From the NCBI GenBank assembly GCA_030765065.1, contig CM060986.1:74021573-74085572 (forward strand): a stretch of DNA of 64,000 nucleotides, read 5' to 3'. A model generated the notes under the pieces. The model worked only from the letters and a program-made list of their open reading frames with translations. It was not told the origin of the DNA and made no database searches. This document shows, one piece after another, positions 1 through 12,040 of the stretch. Every line of letters starts with the position of its first letter. Position 1 is the stretch's first letter. This DNA comes from Deroplatys truncata (lineage: Eukaryota > Arthropoda > Insecta > Mantodea > Mantidae). A program made the position numbers and the translations under genes.

Positions 1-14
1 ATAGTTAGGAGTAA

Positions 15-500
15 GGTGTTTTCTTGTAAATTTTTGTGTCGCATTCCTTGAAGGTGCCAAACTTTCTTTTGAGTTATGCTGTTCACATGCGTGCGCGCAC
101 ACACGTACTTTATTCCTAGAACTTTTTGTAGGATTCAGACAGGAGCGTCATTTCAGTTTCTGCTTGGGGGAGCAAGATTGCCTGAAGCAGTTGTCCGAAT
201 TTTCGTATGAATTTTAACGACACTTTTAGCCTAAGAGAAAATCATGGGTTTTTTATATGTGAAATATCCTTATTAAAAGTACAGTTCTCATGATTTTTCT
301 TTTCTAGAGCAATAACTACCAGTGGCCTAATTATTTCCCATAATTTGGGGGACAATTGACCTCTTCTGTACCCCGAAATGACACCCACGGATTCATAGGA
401 CCTGAAAGTGTGCATTTTTGGTGAATCACGATATTGAGTTTTTGGGTGGAATGTAATACTTCCTCTACTTACTCTTGGTACAGAAAGTAATGTGCATTTA
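15..500 (+). repeat. R1 dispersed repeat, partial copy
   Basis: The first 130 bases match the late part of the R1 unit: a reverse-hairpin-free AT-rich tract followed by GAGTTATGCTGTTCACA and a short CA-type run. The final part of R1 (TTTTTGGGTGGAATG, then a CTTCCTCTACTTACT tract) reappears at about 430-490. The stretch between them is unrelated, so this copy is split or rearranged. Family assignment rests on matches to the copies at 16-18, 26-29 and 59-62 kb. Confidence 0.6.
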
Positions 501-1183
501 GCTTAAAATCCGAGATATACTTATGAATTCAAGTAAATCCAGTCTTGCGTAACTTCGAGGAAAAGGTAGGAAATCCGCTAGTTAAGAAGCAGTTATAACA
601 GCGTTGTAAATAATGGGGGATTGCGGTCCTAAAGCCCCATTCAGTTATTATTGTTAACGATTATTAAATATAGCAGTAACATGCTATCATTTGTTTAATT
701 AAAGAGACTGCGCAAACGCATAATTCAGTCATGAAACCATAACGAGGGAATAAATTTGCTAGTATTGCTTTGTGGACCACTTTCTCGTGCTAACCCATTA
801 TTACTATAATACCTACCAAGAAACAGTTATCCGTGTATACATTCCGGCAAGGCCGCATATGTCGATACATATGTGTCTCCGAGAAGTGTTTTGTTTGTTC
901 CCAATACCCTAACAATGTCTTACATATGGTGGGCTTTCCCTACTTAATTTTTCGGTTTCCTCCCTATGTCGTCGCCCTACCCTTCAGTTCCTGGTAGAAA
1001 TGTACGTCTTCATCATGAACCTGGTAAAATGTCGTCAGTGGGAAACCCATTGATTTTCTTTTATGTGAATGTATGTAGAGAGCCAAGGCGCCGTGTGTGA
1101 AGAAATTCACGCGGGTTCCGTACTTTTCTCTATAGTACTCGTAATTTTACCAGACTTTTATATGGAAAATTAAATCAAATTGG
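501..1183. other. No recognisable feature
   Basis: AT-rich DNA with only very short reading frames on both strands. I see no repeat family member or structured element here. Confidence 0.5.
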
Positions 1184-1265
1184 GTTTTATTTATGGAAGC
1201 TCTTTAGCTGGTATGGTTCCTTAGCGTCTCATTCTGCAGTGGGAGTGAAAGACTTAAATTTTGCT
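1184..1265 (-). mobile_element. SINE1 3' end fragment
   Basis: Matches the 3' terminus of SINE1 in reverse: a TTTATTTATGG motif, a CTCTTTAGCTGGTATGG tract and CTTAGCGTCTCATTCTGC. These correspond to the end of the full copies at 16437 and 42413. The tRNA-like head and most of the body are missing, so it is a dead fragment. Confidence 0.65.
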
Positions 1266-2233
1266 TAAAGTGAAGTGGTATTATTTATAAAGTTTGTTTG
1301 TTTGTGTATTTGTTTTACTTCATGTGGAGCCATCTTGTGACGTCATTCATTTGTTCGGTTTGTAGCTCCATCTGGTGTTAGCAATTTGCAGCTGTGTTAG
1401 TGTTGGTTTGAAAACAAATGCTAGTTATTTTATTTAATTTTGGTTCTTTGTCCTCCGGCTAGCTATTATTTCTCGGTCGAACATATCTCTTGATCAGGGT
1501 GTGTAAACGGAAAGGAATCTTTTATCCAAATATAACACTGATGAAGAAATTTGTTTTACACATTTATTGTCGAACACGTTAACTATCACATTTATACATT
1601 GATCTTAACACTCGCCAAACTGAAACTGTTATAACAACTTCTTACTGATCACTTTTAATCCACGTACTTCAACCTTTTGTATAATTAACTTTACCATACT
1701 TTAGATTTTTCATAATTCTGCTGCGCGTAACTTGTGAATCGATACCCAACGTTTGCCGTACAAATACTTTCGACGAACTGACGGGAATGAAGACGACGTG
1801 TAGTGTACACAGATTTTTGATGAACTGACTGCGATCTACCTCTGACTTGGCTTTTTATACTCATACACTCCGATATGCCTAAAGATTATAACTGAACTGC
1901 AATTGGCTAATAAAACGCGCCAACATTAGCGTCTATTTTAATATCCAATGAAAATTATGAATACATATGCTCTAGGGAAACGTTCCAAAAGATTCTCAAC
2001 GGAAAAACGCGCCAACATTACGCAACTTCCTCGTTTCCAATAATGATAAATAGCTCACCCCCTCGCTGCATTATTGCGCGCTATTATTGACAGTTTCAGT
2101 AAGGTCGTATAAACTTACTTCTCAACAATAATTACAGTCAACAAACATCTCAAATCAATGTCATATAAAAATGCATATTCATATTACAATCATTATTTAC
2201 ATTTAAGTAATTTGTGATACAAATTACTGCATC
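1266..2233. other. Unassigned AT-rich stretch
   Basis: No protein similarity seen. The part from about 1540 to 2100 has a run of CCAAT-like and TTTTTATAC motifs on the minus strand and resembles the stretch at 18840-19330 in composition. It might be an old LTR, but no paired end or TG...CA boundary was found. Confidence 0.3.
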
Positions 2234-2411
2234 AAGAGGCGTCTTTATCAGGCTTGGTTTCCTTTTACGTGCCATATATCTTCGACACGGGACCATCGGC
2301 TTTACTTCCCTTCCAAAGGAAGCCATGCTAAGGATTTTTACGCCCGAAAAAATCCATCTCCCTCCGCCGGGTTTGAACCCGTGACCTCGGGAACTAGAGG
2401 CTAGTATGGTA
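2234..2411 (-). mobile_element. SINE1, truncated copy
   Basis: Reverse copy of the SINE1 body and part of the tRNA-like head. It holds the body motif TTACTTCCCTTCCAAAGG, then CGCCCGAAAAAATCCAT and the box-B-like GGGTTTGAACCC. It lacks the 3' tail and the acceptor-stem start. Compared with the full copy at 42413-42705, about 40 percent is missing. Confidence 0.75.
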
Positions 2412-2734
2412 ATATTTTATATAGGAAAGCTGCTTTTGGCGAAACGTGCTAGAACATGTTTTCGTAGCATATAAGATATGACTGCTGCATATGGCATGTG
2501 TTGGGTTTTACAGTTACGTTATACGAGAGTTAGTTTTGTAAAGTTAAGGTTGATGAGTATCCCAAGGTTTTATTTATTTTTAATGGTAACCTTTGTATTA
2601 TTTTAATTTGTAATTTCTTTTCAATTGTGTGTAAATATCTGAATTTTAGACTTCTGTTTGAACAGCTGCGTACACGTTAACAGGTACCGACACAGACATT
2701 AAAATGACTTAATTCACTTGATAGCTCAAAAATA

Positions 2735-3025
2735 AATCCTGTGGCACTACAGCCCGTGAAGAGTATGCCAACCTGATTACCGGCCTCACGCCTACTTACG
2801 CACGGCAGATCATTCAACCGAAACGGAAAGGTGATGTGGCCAGCATCGCGCATCTCCCACCCGGAAAGTTGGTTCACGAAGTCAGGATCGCAGCTCCTCA
2901 CTTTTCTCACGATGCTGATAAGGGATTTAAAATTTGCACCTCTATGTGTGGGATCAAACACGGGTGTATTCCGTAATCGCGAACCAGAGTTCCACGCTCT
3001 AGTCCACTGCGCAGGACACATGGCA
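2735..3025 (-). mobile_element. tRNA-derived SINE, fifth family (SINE5)
   Basis: On the minus strand a tRNA-like head starts near 3020, with a box-A-like GCAGTGGACTAGAGCG and a box-B-like GTGTTTGATCCC. A GC-richer body of about 200 bases follows and ends in an ACGGGCTGTAGTGCCAC motif before an AT-rich tail. The short reading frames on both strands here come from this GC-rich body and do not look like genes. Only one copy was seen in the window, so family status is inferred from the head. Confidence 0.5.
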
Positions 3026-3029
3026 GCTT

Positions 3030-4920
3030 ACTACTGCTAATTCCATTACTGCTAGTTAATCGTCAGAAAGTTACAGAATAAACTATTTATGTGGCTTGTA
3101 CAAAATAATCTCTGCAGTCATAATCTTTCTTGTTCTATTCCATGTACTCTTATCTATGTAATACTGTCTTTTGACATATACAGTCTTGGTTGAAGCACAT
3201 ACAGTACTAGCTACGGACAAACTAATACAATAACTCTAATGTAATAAGATATCTAATTCACAGCTTCTCAGCATCAACACAGTAATAATTTCTTTCTTCA
3301 ATATTTTTTGTTCTAAGTTTTACGCGTTATGCATTTTCTTTGGTAATACTGTACGTATAATAATTAAGAGTATGTTAAAGCACACCTATTCATAATGTAC
3401 ACATAGTAGAGAACAAGTATATAACGTTATAATATGTAAAATATAATATGAGGGAGAAAGGCCATTGTTGGCTATATAACCAATAATATAAAATTACGAG
3501 AAATGCAGTAGTATCTACGTAAGCATATAACGAACTTTGGATTCATAATTAAGGCGATGGAAGTCTGTAAACATGTATATGTAACATAAACTGTTATTGG
3601 ATAGAAGCACCAATCAGATACATTGTTATATACCTATAATTCATATACATATGTTAAGAAGAACGGTTGAAAGGAACACTAACAGAAGCTTGTCTGTGTT
3701 CGAGCAGGAAGGTAGTGTATAATCTCGTCTCTGAATAGACGCTAAAACTACGTATTTAAAGTCTACCAGTTATATATATTTTAACATAACAAATGTAATA
3801 GTGAACTGTGAATATCATGTGTGGTTTATCTAAAATACAAAAAATAATTAACAGAATACGTGTGTGCAAAATATTTTAACGTTCTCCATACCCAACCCTG
3901 ACAAGACACAAGTGCTCTCCGACACAAATACAGCAGCCGTGGTACAATTATAAAAGAATAATTACAACATACTAACACACACACAAGAAGACAGATATAC
4001 GATCATCAGATTCCAGTCTGCGAGTCTACATCACAAGAGTACGGACATCAAGTTGACCTACAGGTACGTAACACAGCATCCATCATCAACGTAGTGGGAG
4101 CATACAAGGAGGAACCGCTACATGGTCATTTCCTAAAATAAACTTATGCCACGTTTTGTTTCTCTAACTTTTGCCTATTCTACTTTGTATATATTTTCTT
4201 CGAATATTCTTAAAAATATTCATTTCCATTTAAATTAAACAACGCCTTGTTATTTAAACGCTAAAGAATAATATTTTTATTTCTACAGCGTCTCTAGATT
4301 GTAAATTGAAGGGAATTTTAAAAAGCTAAAACAAAAAGAAAAGTCTGCATAGTTTAGTTTAAGTTAAAGAAACTTATACAACGGATACAACATGCCCCTG
4401 TCTTGTAACTGGTAAACATATTTGAGAACATCTTTGAATATAAAATGCCAAGGAAATAACCAAATTTAATTATTTAGGTAATAGTTGCTCCTTTAAAAGG
4501 AATAGAGGCATTTATTCTAGCTGCATTAGAGAATACTTCTCTATATTTCATCTAGTTTTAACTGTCTTTCTTAACTATAACTTACACAATCTAGCTCTCT
4601 ATCTCGTTTCCCTCTGTATTATTATTAACAACTTTTAATTGGTATGATGTAAGGTCAAAGAGCACAAAACAAATCTAGAAAATCGATCACACAGACGTAA
4701 GCAAATTGCCAATATAAATGTTCACATTTACGGATAATTCCAAGTAGTTTAAATTGACGATGTTGTTTTTGCTTTGTAGAACAAACATATAAATCTACAA
4801 GTTAAATTATAAGGTCCTTAATTAAAGACAGAGTGTCTGTAATGAGGCTGCATCCATTACAAAGCCACTGATTTGCACACAGTTTAAATATTAATGAAAT
4901 TACTAACACATTGCCGTGTT
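3030..4920. other. No recognisable feature
   Basis: Strongly AT-rich DNA with frequent stops in all frames. No element ends, tRNA-like boxes or protein motifs were seen. Confidence 0.5.
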
Positions 4921-4922
4921 AA

Positions 4923-4959
<37 letters not shown>

Positions 4960-4960
4960 T
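4921..4960. repeat. (TAA)n microsatellite
   Basis: About 13 uninterrupted TAA units. Confidence 0.95.
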
Positions 4961-6224
4961 TAAGAGTAACAATAAACTCAAATAAACATTAAGATTGAGT
5001 TTTATCACTGTTAACCACGGCAGGTGAGAACACTAGAGAGTACGTCAGTTTTAATTTCAATTAATATTCATCCTTTTTCGTGTACAGAAGACACCTGGTC
5101 CAAATTTGCACGTGACAATTATATGCTCAGGGTATTATACGCACGTGATCATTTCGTGCATCCATAGTTCACTCAGTGCGACCTTGGATTGGAAAATGAA
5201 CGAATATTGGTGTTATTTTGGTAGTTATTATGGTGCAATGCATGTTAATACGAATTTTATGTGTAGGTTTCTGTGTCCTAGGCTGTGGGTTCGATCCCAA
5301 CTCAGAGCAATGGCATTTAAGAAGACCAATCGGTGAAAACTGGGCAATTATATTATTAGTAATCCGATGTAGGGCCTTTAAACTCATTATGAAGTCAAAT
5401 TCTTTGGGAGTGTTTTCCTGTAAACATTTTTATTACCTGAGTGAAATTTAGTCAGTCACGTGACGATTGAAATAAACTGACAAGAGGGCTTGGCAGCAAA
5501 TTTGCAGCTTTCTTGGTATTTTTCACTTTTTAAAAACTGTTATAGAAGTATTGTTACAAAATTGAATCCATGTCTGTTAATCATATGATTTTTAAGCAAA
5601 ATATAGACTGCTTTAAAAAAATACATAATCATAATTTCAGATCGGTTAATATGTGCTAAAGTTTGAGCATGCTTTTCTCTATTATAATATTTTAGACATT
5701 CTTCGGCAATCAAAATGCTCCTTACGATGTAATTTTTAAGCTTTCAGAGGGAAATTTAAAAAACTTTTCCCCAATACTTGCTACGTAGTTATTATTGTAG
5801 GTTAAATAAGTGATATCATTACGCTATGTATTTTACAGGAATTGAAACTGACAAATGAACAAAGCTTATTTTTTAAAAAATGTAATTACTCTTAAATGTG
5901 TATTTCTTAGTAAACCTATTTCAATAAGAAACACAGATGTGAACTTTAGTTAAAAACAAATGAAAATTACATCGTAAGTAGCAAATCAACTTAAAATTGT
6001 ATATAAAGTCATAATTCAGAAACACCTTAACGTATATGCACCAAACTTACAGCATTGCTTTATACAGATGTAACATGTGTTCAAATTCAAAATCCTTATT
6101 CATCTATTTTAGGTTTTGGAAAATTCACAAATCGGTGTGTTAAAATGCTAGTCTCGCGTCAGTAGATTTATTAGCATATAAAATACCTCTGAAAGACAAA
6201 TGGCGATGCCGATGTTTCTATATC
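4961..6224. other. Mostly unassigned; one box-B-like motif
   Basis: The only structured element is a GTGGGTTCGATCCC motif near 5287, typical of box B in a tRNA-derived SINE. No clear box A lies at the right distance. Three short overlapping frames at 5106-5451 fall here and show no family similarity. Confidence 0.35.
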
Positions 6225-6465
6225 ACTTCTAGAATCATATGTAAGTTAGAATTACACTGAAAAATTCAATGCTATAGCCGGAATTTGAACCACGTGTCTT
6301 CGGCTTTCCGTGCCGTTAATCTTACCAACTCAGCTTCCATGGCAATATGCTGCATTACATAAAATCCCCCAACTGACTCGCATTTCTCCTCAAACTCGTT
6401 TTGAGATAATATATCCATTGGCGACTGACAATCTCGTAAACACTTTTAAGTCTCGCGTTTTGTAG
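6225..6465 (-). mobile_element. SINE3 (tRNA-like) copy
   Basis: The reverse strand carries a tRNA-like module near 6270-6345 with a TTGCCATGGAAGCTGAGT start and a GTTCAAATTCCGGC box B. It is preceded by a conserved leader containing GAGTCAGTTGGGGG and a GAGACTTAAAAGTG motif. The same leader and module recur at 34162-34415, so the repeat unit is larger than the tRNA-like part. Confidence 0.65.
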
Positions 6466-6735
6466 TTAATCACTATTTGGTCAGTGAATGATAATTAGTT
6501 ATTCTTCCACACAAGTCGTGTGTGGGCTAATTTGAAAATTGTCAATGTGGTAAAAAGGCTCCCTATGCATGCATGCACGCAGAAGGTATATTGTAGTTGT
6601 TGCCTGCTTAATTTCTTAATACAATTAAATTTAGTTCATTAGGATTTATGATTCTCATTCTTCATAATGTGGAGAAAAAAAATGAGGTCTACCTGACCCC
6701 ACCATGCCAGTTGTATTACAAAAACTGCACCCTAC

Positions 6736-7014
6736 TTGTTAAGGGTTAAACGAATAATAGGTACTCCGAAAGCTCGACTTGATTGTAGACCCCTATGGCC
6801 TCCCATTTGGAAGTTTGTACCAGTTTCTGGGGGAGTGAGCAAAGAATCTGCGAGTCGAAACTTAGATGTACTCACTGGTGGTGGCTGTTCCCTATCCGTG
6901 ATGAAGTCATGCTTTCCTCATATACCTGGGAGTCTTCACAGATGTTTACAATATCTTGTTTTGAAACATCTTCTTGGTGAAAGAAGAACAATATCAAATA
7001 AGACTATCATACAG
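6736..7014. other. No recognisable feature
   Basis: Start of a 274-codon open frame that runs into SINE2. The first third shows no known domain and no codon pattern that suggests a gene. Confidence 0.3.
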
Positions 7015-7550
7015 GAGACCACACGAGTTAGCTCCACGCTAACGTGTGAGACTCGCATTTGGGAGGCCCGGGTTCGATTTCCATCAACCGCCACTCTAGC
7101 CTTAGTTTTTCGTGGTTTTCCCTGGTCGGTAGGCGAATGCTGGGGTGATTATTCTTCTAGCACAATTTTCTTTCCCTCATTTCGCTTTCATTCCCTTTCC
7201 TTCCTATATTTCAGGTGTGGTTCCAGGTTTAGTGGCGTGAAGCGGTGCCGGACAGATGGCGGGGATACTTGTTCCAAGGAAAGAATATTCCCTGTGGACA
7301 CCAGAGGCTGGCTGATTGCAAGGGTCGTTCATCGCCCTCTTTGGGCAGCTCCAGTAGTGGGTCGGGTCTTCGAGCCAGGAAATGTCAGGGACTTCCATGC
7401 GTCTCTGTGGCACGTTTGCTTGTGGCCTCCTGAGGTTCCTTCACTTCATCCCTTTCTGATGGCAGCTGCAATAGATCTCACGCAGGTCGCAGTGCACGAG
7501 GTGACCCCTCCGTTGTATACCCTATTATACCCTGTCATACGGGAGGAACA
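7015..7550 (+). mobile_element. SINE2, long copy (about 0.5 kb)
   Basis: The tRNA-like head includes GACTCGCATTTGGGAGG and the box B GGGTTCGATTTCC. A conserved GTGGTTTTCCCTGGTCGG motif and a roughly 400-base GC-richer body follow. The body matches, in the opposite orientation, the copy at 23193-23690, including GCAGCTCCAGTAGTGGGTC. The tail reads TATACCCTATTATACCC. The 274-codon frame over this copy is chance coding through the GC-rich body. Confidence 0.75.
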
Positions 7551-7805
7551 CCAAATTTGATAACGCTACAGAGACGTTTTCCTAAAACCCTCTCCTTATC
7601 TTGATTTGCATATTGCGAAGTGACGTCCGGTTACTTATCACAAATAAATTCTCATAAAGTGATCCGAGAGATTGTAGGCACTATATTGTAATAGAAAACA
7701 AATTGGAACATCATTTGATTTGTCGATTTAACTGTTTAAGTGATCGTATACACATAGGCATCAATGACCATTCTTCTTTGCCATTAAACATTTTTAAATC
7801 GAGAT

Positions 7806-8070
7806 TCCTAGGGCCGCATTATCAACGTTTGTCTAGTTCCAGAGGTCGCGGGTTCAAACCCGCGGAGGGCGATGGATTTTTTTTTGTCTAAAAATTCTTA
7901 GCATGGCTTCCTTCGGAAGGGAAGTAAAGCCGGTGGTCCCGTGTCGTAGATTTACGACACGTAAAAGAGCCTCAAGAGGCCTCGAGCAGAATTTCCGATC
8001 TTACAGGACCAGTATAGAATGGGACACTAACCACCATAGCAGTTAAAGAGCGTCCATAAATAAAACTCAA
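7806..8070 (+). mobile_element. SINE1 copy
   Basis: Carries the box B GGGTTCAAACCC, the GGAGGGCGATGG junction, the body motif GGGAAGTAAAGCCGGTGG and the tail AAAGAGCGTCCATAAATAAAA. The acceptor-stem start is degraded. Full reference copy: 42413-42705. Confidence 0.8.
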
Positions 8071-8344
8071 TTCAGTTTAATTTATCGACGTTTGTTATGT
8101 TTTTGGGAGAGAGAGTGCATTGTTAACTAGGCGTACACGACCCGACCCGAATTATGGATTATTTATATATCCTCAGTAAATTAGTGTGAGGAAAGCGTTT
8201 TGGCATCAACGTCATTTCTGAAATTTCTACCTGCGGGTAGGTCCCCGAGTTAACACGAATTTGTCTAATTTCTGAATAATTTTATAATTATTTCGGAGTA
8301 CATCAATAGCGTGTGTCTGTGTTTATCTATCTGTCTGAATAGCA

Positions 8345-8990
8345 TAACTCAGACATGAAAAATCGGGCAAATACTAAATGTGGTACTTAAGTTTAGAATC
8401 TTCCGAGGATACAGCATGAAGATTTTAAAGAAATTCCCCAACCACAAACTACCTTTTATATGCAACATGTTTCGTTATTTTTAATTTTGTGAAAACGGCT
8501 TTAACGATTTTGATTAAAATGCGCGCGTTTAAAATACTTGCATGGCTAATAAAATGTGATATCTTAAATTGTCTGGGAAGTAGACTGTGAAATCCTCTAC
8601 AATGGGTATTAACTTTTTATTAATTGTATATAACTGTTAAACCATAAGAGATAAACAAAAGTTTACTACACATAAAATGTAGTTCTCTTTAAAATTCACA
8701 ATTTATTTCAAATTACATTTGCGGCATCAGCCGTTTCCGAGATATTCGTAGTTGTTGGTTTTAATTTATCAATGCTTTTACGATTTTTTGAAGTGGTCAC
8801 TATTCAGTTCTTTCCCGATGTCATGGAAAGAGTATGGCATTTGCACTTCAGCATATAAAGATCTGATTATCGCATCAACCTCCTGTATCCAGGTCCTTTG
8901 TACCTACAACGAAATGTGAATGAAACCATTTCCGAATAGTTTGTAGAACGGATATAAAAATAAAGATAGTAGTTAGAAAGTTGTAAATTT
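8345..8990 (-). repeat. R1 dispersed repeat, reverse copy
   Basis: Reverse-strand match to the middle and first part of R1, including the reverse complements of ATTTCGTTGTAGGTACAAAG (near 8900) and of ATTTTAATCAAAATCG (near 8510). It is more diverged than the copies at 59-62 kb. Confidence 0.65.
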
Positions 8991-9715
8991 AAAACACTTT
9001 GTTTTTTGTATTGGTAACACTTTTAGTAGATGTGTCTTTGAGAATCTGAATAATCGGCATTTGTAGCAACTTAAGTTTAAGTTTTCTAATTATACAATGT
9101 AAAGCTTTAACATAGTTATGATCAGACATAGGGATTCTTAAGGTTATCTTCAAGTTATCTACACTCAAGCCATTATACGTATATGTGGCAATACAAAAAA
9201 AATTAAACAGCTGCCAAAGGTCACTGACGACAGCTAAATGCGACTGAGTGCTGTCTGCAAACATCCACAGAGTGTACGATGGATGGGGTGGTTTGTTACC
9301 TGTGACGTCCCTGCATAAGGTCCAGTACTAATTCAACTTTATTTCCTTTCGTCCTGGCTTTAATGCTTAGAAATTCCAATGTCTGGTTATGGCTGATATC
9401 TGCTCTCATGATAACAATGATACCGTAATTATTGACAGGAAGGTATAAATAATTAGATAAAGAAATGATAGTAATATAGAGAAATAATTGCAATAAATAA
9501 TTTCTGTACTTATAATAAATCAATGTATAATGTAAATAAGCTTGAATTGAAAAGATTTGTTCGGAAAAAAAGGTATGTAGCGAGCAAAGTCATTAGTAAC
9601 AGCTGAGGAGTGAACGCGTAAGTATAAAGATTCCTGGAATGCTGTTAACGTTATAAGCTCAGTACGTTTGCAGTCACGTAGACATAAATTCTGTAAAAGA
9701 GAAAGGTAAATGAAA
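8991..9715. other. No recognisable feature
   Basis: AT-rich, short frames only. Nothing matches the repeat families of the window. Confidence 0.4.
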
Positions 9716-10550
9716 TTGAAAGGGGATATCACACACACACATATATATATATACATCCATATAAATCAATATCAAACAAGAATTGTCATAATAATATAAT
9801 TCAGCAAGAAATATGTTAGAAATTTAGCAGCCAAGATATGTGCAAAGCAGATTGTAACTTAGATAAGTAAGTGTCGGGTGAGCTAGCTAATTCCAGGTAA
9901 AGGCAATTCTGAGTGGAAGTACACCTCCTTTCACCAAGCTAATGAGCACAGAACTTGAAGGGATAACAAGAAAGAGACAGATATAGAAAGGAAAGATACA
10001 GAGATACAGAATTTGCTTCCGGGCGCGTCACTGGGGCGCGTGTGCGAAAAATTTTGCTGCAGAATATTTTCATACATAATAAGGTAAAGCAGCCTGAGGA
10101 CCAATTAGAAATATCGTTCATTTTAAGGCGCGAAGGTGAGCGTCAGTAGGCTTAGGTATAAAAGGGAGAAGCAGGCCCCAGATTTTCACTCTCTTATAGA
10201 ATCTCTTCGACACTCAGTGATACTCTGTGGACGACGGATGCACGTGTGTGCATATATGTAGGTGGGGAAGCGTGTGCAGTTAAATTAGACTCCTAATTTA
10301 TTATTATAGTGGGAATTGTAACATATGGAAAAAACTAGCTGCCCATAAGTATCTTATTAATAATAAATCACATTTTAAAGAAAATGCAGTGTATTTTAAT
10401 TTGCCTCACCTACGAAAACCTGAGATCAGTGAAATTAGTTAGATAGGTAATTTATTAGGAATGGAGAAATCATCAGCCGCTGAGCAGAGGTAGGAACACT
10501 GCAGCAGAGGGCATCAACCAAGAAGACCAACGATTTCCCGCTACAAAGAC
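9716..10550 (+). mobile_element. Solo-LTR-like repeat, copy 1
   Basis: About 0.83 kb that is repeated, diverged but colinear, at 51326-52152. It starts with a CA/TA-rich tract. It then has a purine-rich AAAGAGACAGA-type block, a core-promoter-like GGTATAAAAGGGAGAAG with a CTCTCTTATAGAATCTC segment downstream, and an AATAAA signal at 10362. Promoter, transcribed region and poly-A signal in that order is what an LTR shows. No paired LTR or target-site duplication was found, so solo LTR is an inference. Confidence 0.45.
10157..10163 (+). promoter_or_regulatory. TATA box of solo-LTR-like repeat
   Basis: TATAAAA, preserved at the equivalent place in copy 2 (51767). Likely the promoter of the retroelement, not of a host gene. 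Confidence 0.45.
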
Positions 10551-11317
10551 GCTCAACGTTTTGTCGCTACAAAATACTTAAATTCGGGGAAGTGCGGCTT
10601 AGCAGCATACATAGGAAACATCGGAAGTTCGTTATTAAAAGTGACGACCATCGCCCGGCTTCAACAATAATTGCTGACCCACATGGGTTATATAGTACTT
10701 GAATATTAACGGAAGCATCAAAGGAAAAAAAATAATTCTAGCTATCACATAGGAAAATTAGAGACGGGAAAGCATCCGCAACATTGAGTTAGCTAAATGT
10801 ATGGGTGAAGGAAAGAATGTGTCATAAGGTGTGACACAAATATGATAATAGTGAATGGCCTGAGGAGGACTTCGCGGAGTCAGTGACACTACCAATACGG
10901 AAGAAAACCTATGCCGAGAGTTGCACTAACTTCAGGGGTATTACGCTGATATCTCATTTGACAAAGATTCTGGTGAGAGTGCCAAATCTACATCTAGAAA
11001 CTGAATTAATAGAACAACAATTAGACTTCAGAAACGGAAACGTTCCAAGGTATTTAATTGGATTTCTACAAATAGTCAGTGAGCGTTCCTTAGAAAAAGC
11101 TAAAGAAGTCTATGGATCTAAAAAATACATTTAACAGAGTAACTTGGAAGAAATTTAGGAGATTCTAAAGAATAGTGAATATTGTTTGAAGAGAAGTTAT
11201 TTCCATGAAACGACTAATCAAAGTTAGTAGAACAGAAGAATCAGAGGGAATAGGGAAAGACAGGTATATTTGGTGCAAGATTCAGAAGAGGTACAAACCA
11301 TATGCCACTTCTTTGTA

Positions 11318-12040
11318 CAGGGTGACCCAAAAAACTACGAACCGGCTGCGCGGTGTTTTTCCTATCCGCGTCCTCGGCACTCGCTGTCGTCTGTTGCTAT
11401 CATAGAAAGGTGCGGATGGAACCATGCAAAATTTGTAAAACTACTTTTAAAGGCTTTACTTGCCAACTTTATGAAAGGAAATGCTGAAACTGGCCAACGT
11501 CGTTGTCCATACATTTTTGGCACCTCTTTAGGAAACTATCCATCACTCGCCGTAGTTCACATTGAGAAATGCTGACAATTTCCTTGCGGATATTTTGTTT
11601 TAATTCTTCCAGGGTGTGTGGGTTTGTCTTGTATACTTTGTTTTAAGTCACCCCAGAGTTAGAAATCGCAAGGGGTTATGTCGGGGGACCGAGGGGGCCA
11701 CAAATCTGTACTAATAATTGTATCCTCAAACACACTTTCAATTTTTCTCATCGAAATATTGGCTTATAAGCTGTTGCAGTCTTGTTGAAAAAAATGTGTT
11801 GTATTCACATATGTGCGGGCTTCAACTGTTGACTCGAAAAAATTGCCGAGTGATGTATAATTTCCTAAAAAGGTATCTCCTTTCAGAAAGTTGGTAAGTA
11901 AAGCCTTTAAAAGTAGTTTTAAAAATGTTGTATTAATTTCATCCGCGCCTTTCTATGTCAGCGGCAGACGGCAACGAGCGCCGAGGACGCGGAAAGGAAA
12001 AACACCGCGCAGGCGGTTCGTAGTTTCTTGGCTCTCCCTG
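11318..12040. mobile_element. Tc1/mariner-like element A, deletion derivative
   Basis: Inverted ends start CAGGGTGACCC on the left and finish GGCTCTCCCTG on the right, next to TA (left) and TG (right, decayed TA). The outer 75 bases of each end share GCGCGGTGTTTTTCC and CGCGTCCTCGG with elements B and C. The inverted similarity continues inward for about 160 bases and includes AAGGCTTTACTTAC on both sides. Those inner parts encode the C-terminal end of the transposase, so both termini come from the 3' end of the parent element. It lies inside the LINE remnant. Confidence 0.75.
11440..11770 (-). pseudogene. Transposase C-terminal remnant in element A
   Basis: Reading the minus strand, a segment near 11680-11700 has PSVPRHNPLRF, in the place of the RSPDITPCDF catalytic motif of Tc1/mariner transposases. 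It continues to a C-terminal part ending near 11440 that matches element C. Stops and a frameshift break it, and the first catalytic aspartate region is absent. The gene is dead. Confidence 0.5.

Noticed and set aside
1540-2100. Possible LTR in reverse, paired with 18840-19330
   Set aside because: Similar composition and promoter-like motifs only; I could not align the two stretches or find TG...CA borders.
6736-7560. Longest open frame in the window (274 codons)
   Set aside because: Two thirds of it runs through a SINE2 copy that is repeated in reverse at 23193-23690, where the frame is not kept. No domain is visible.
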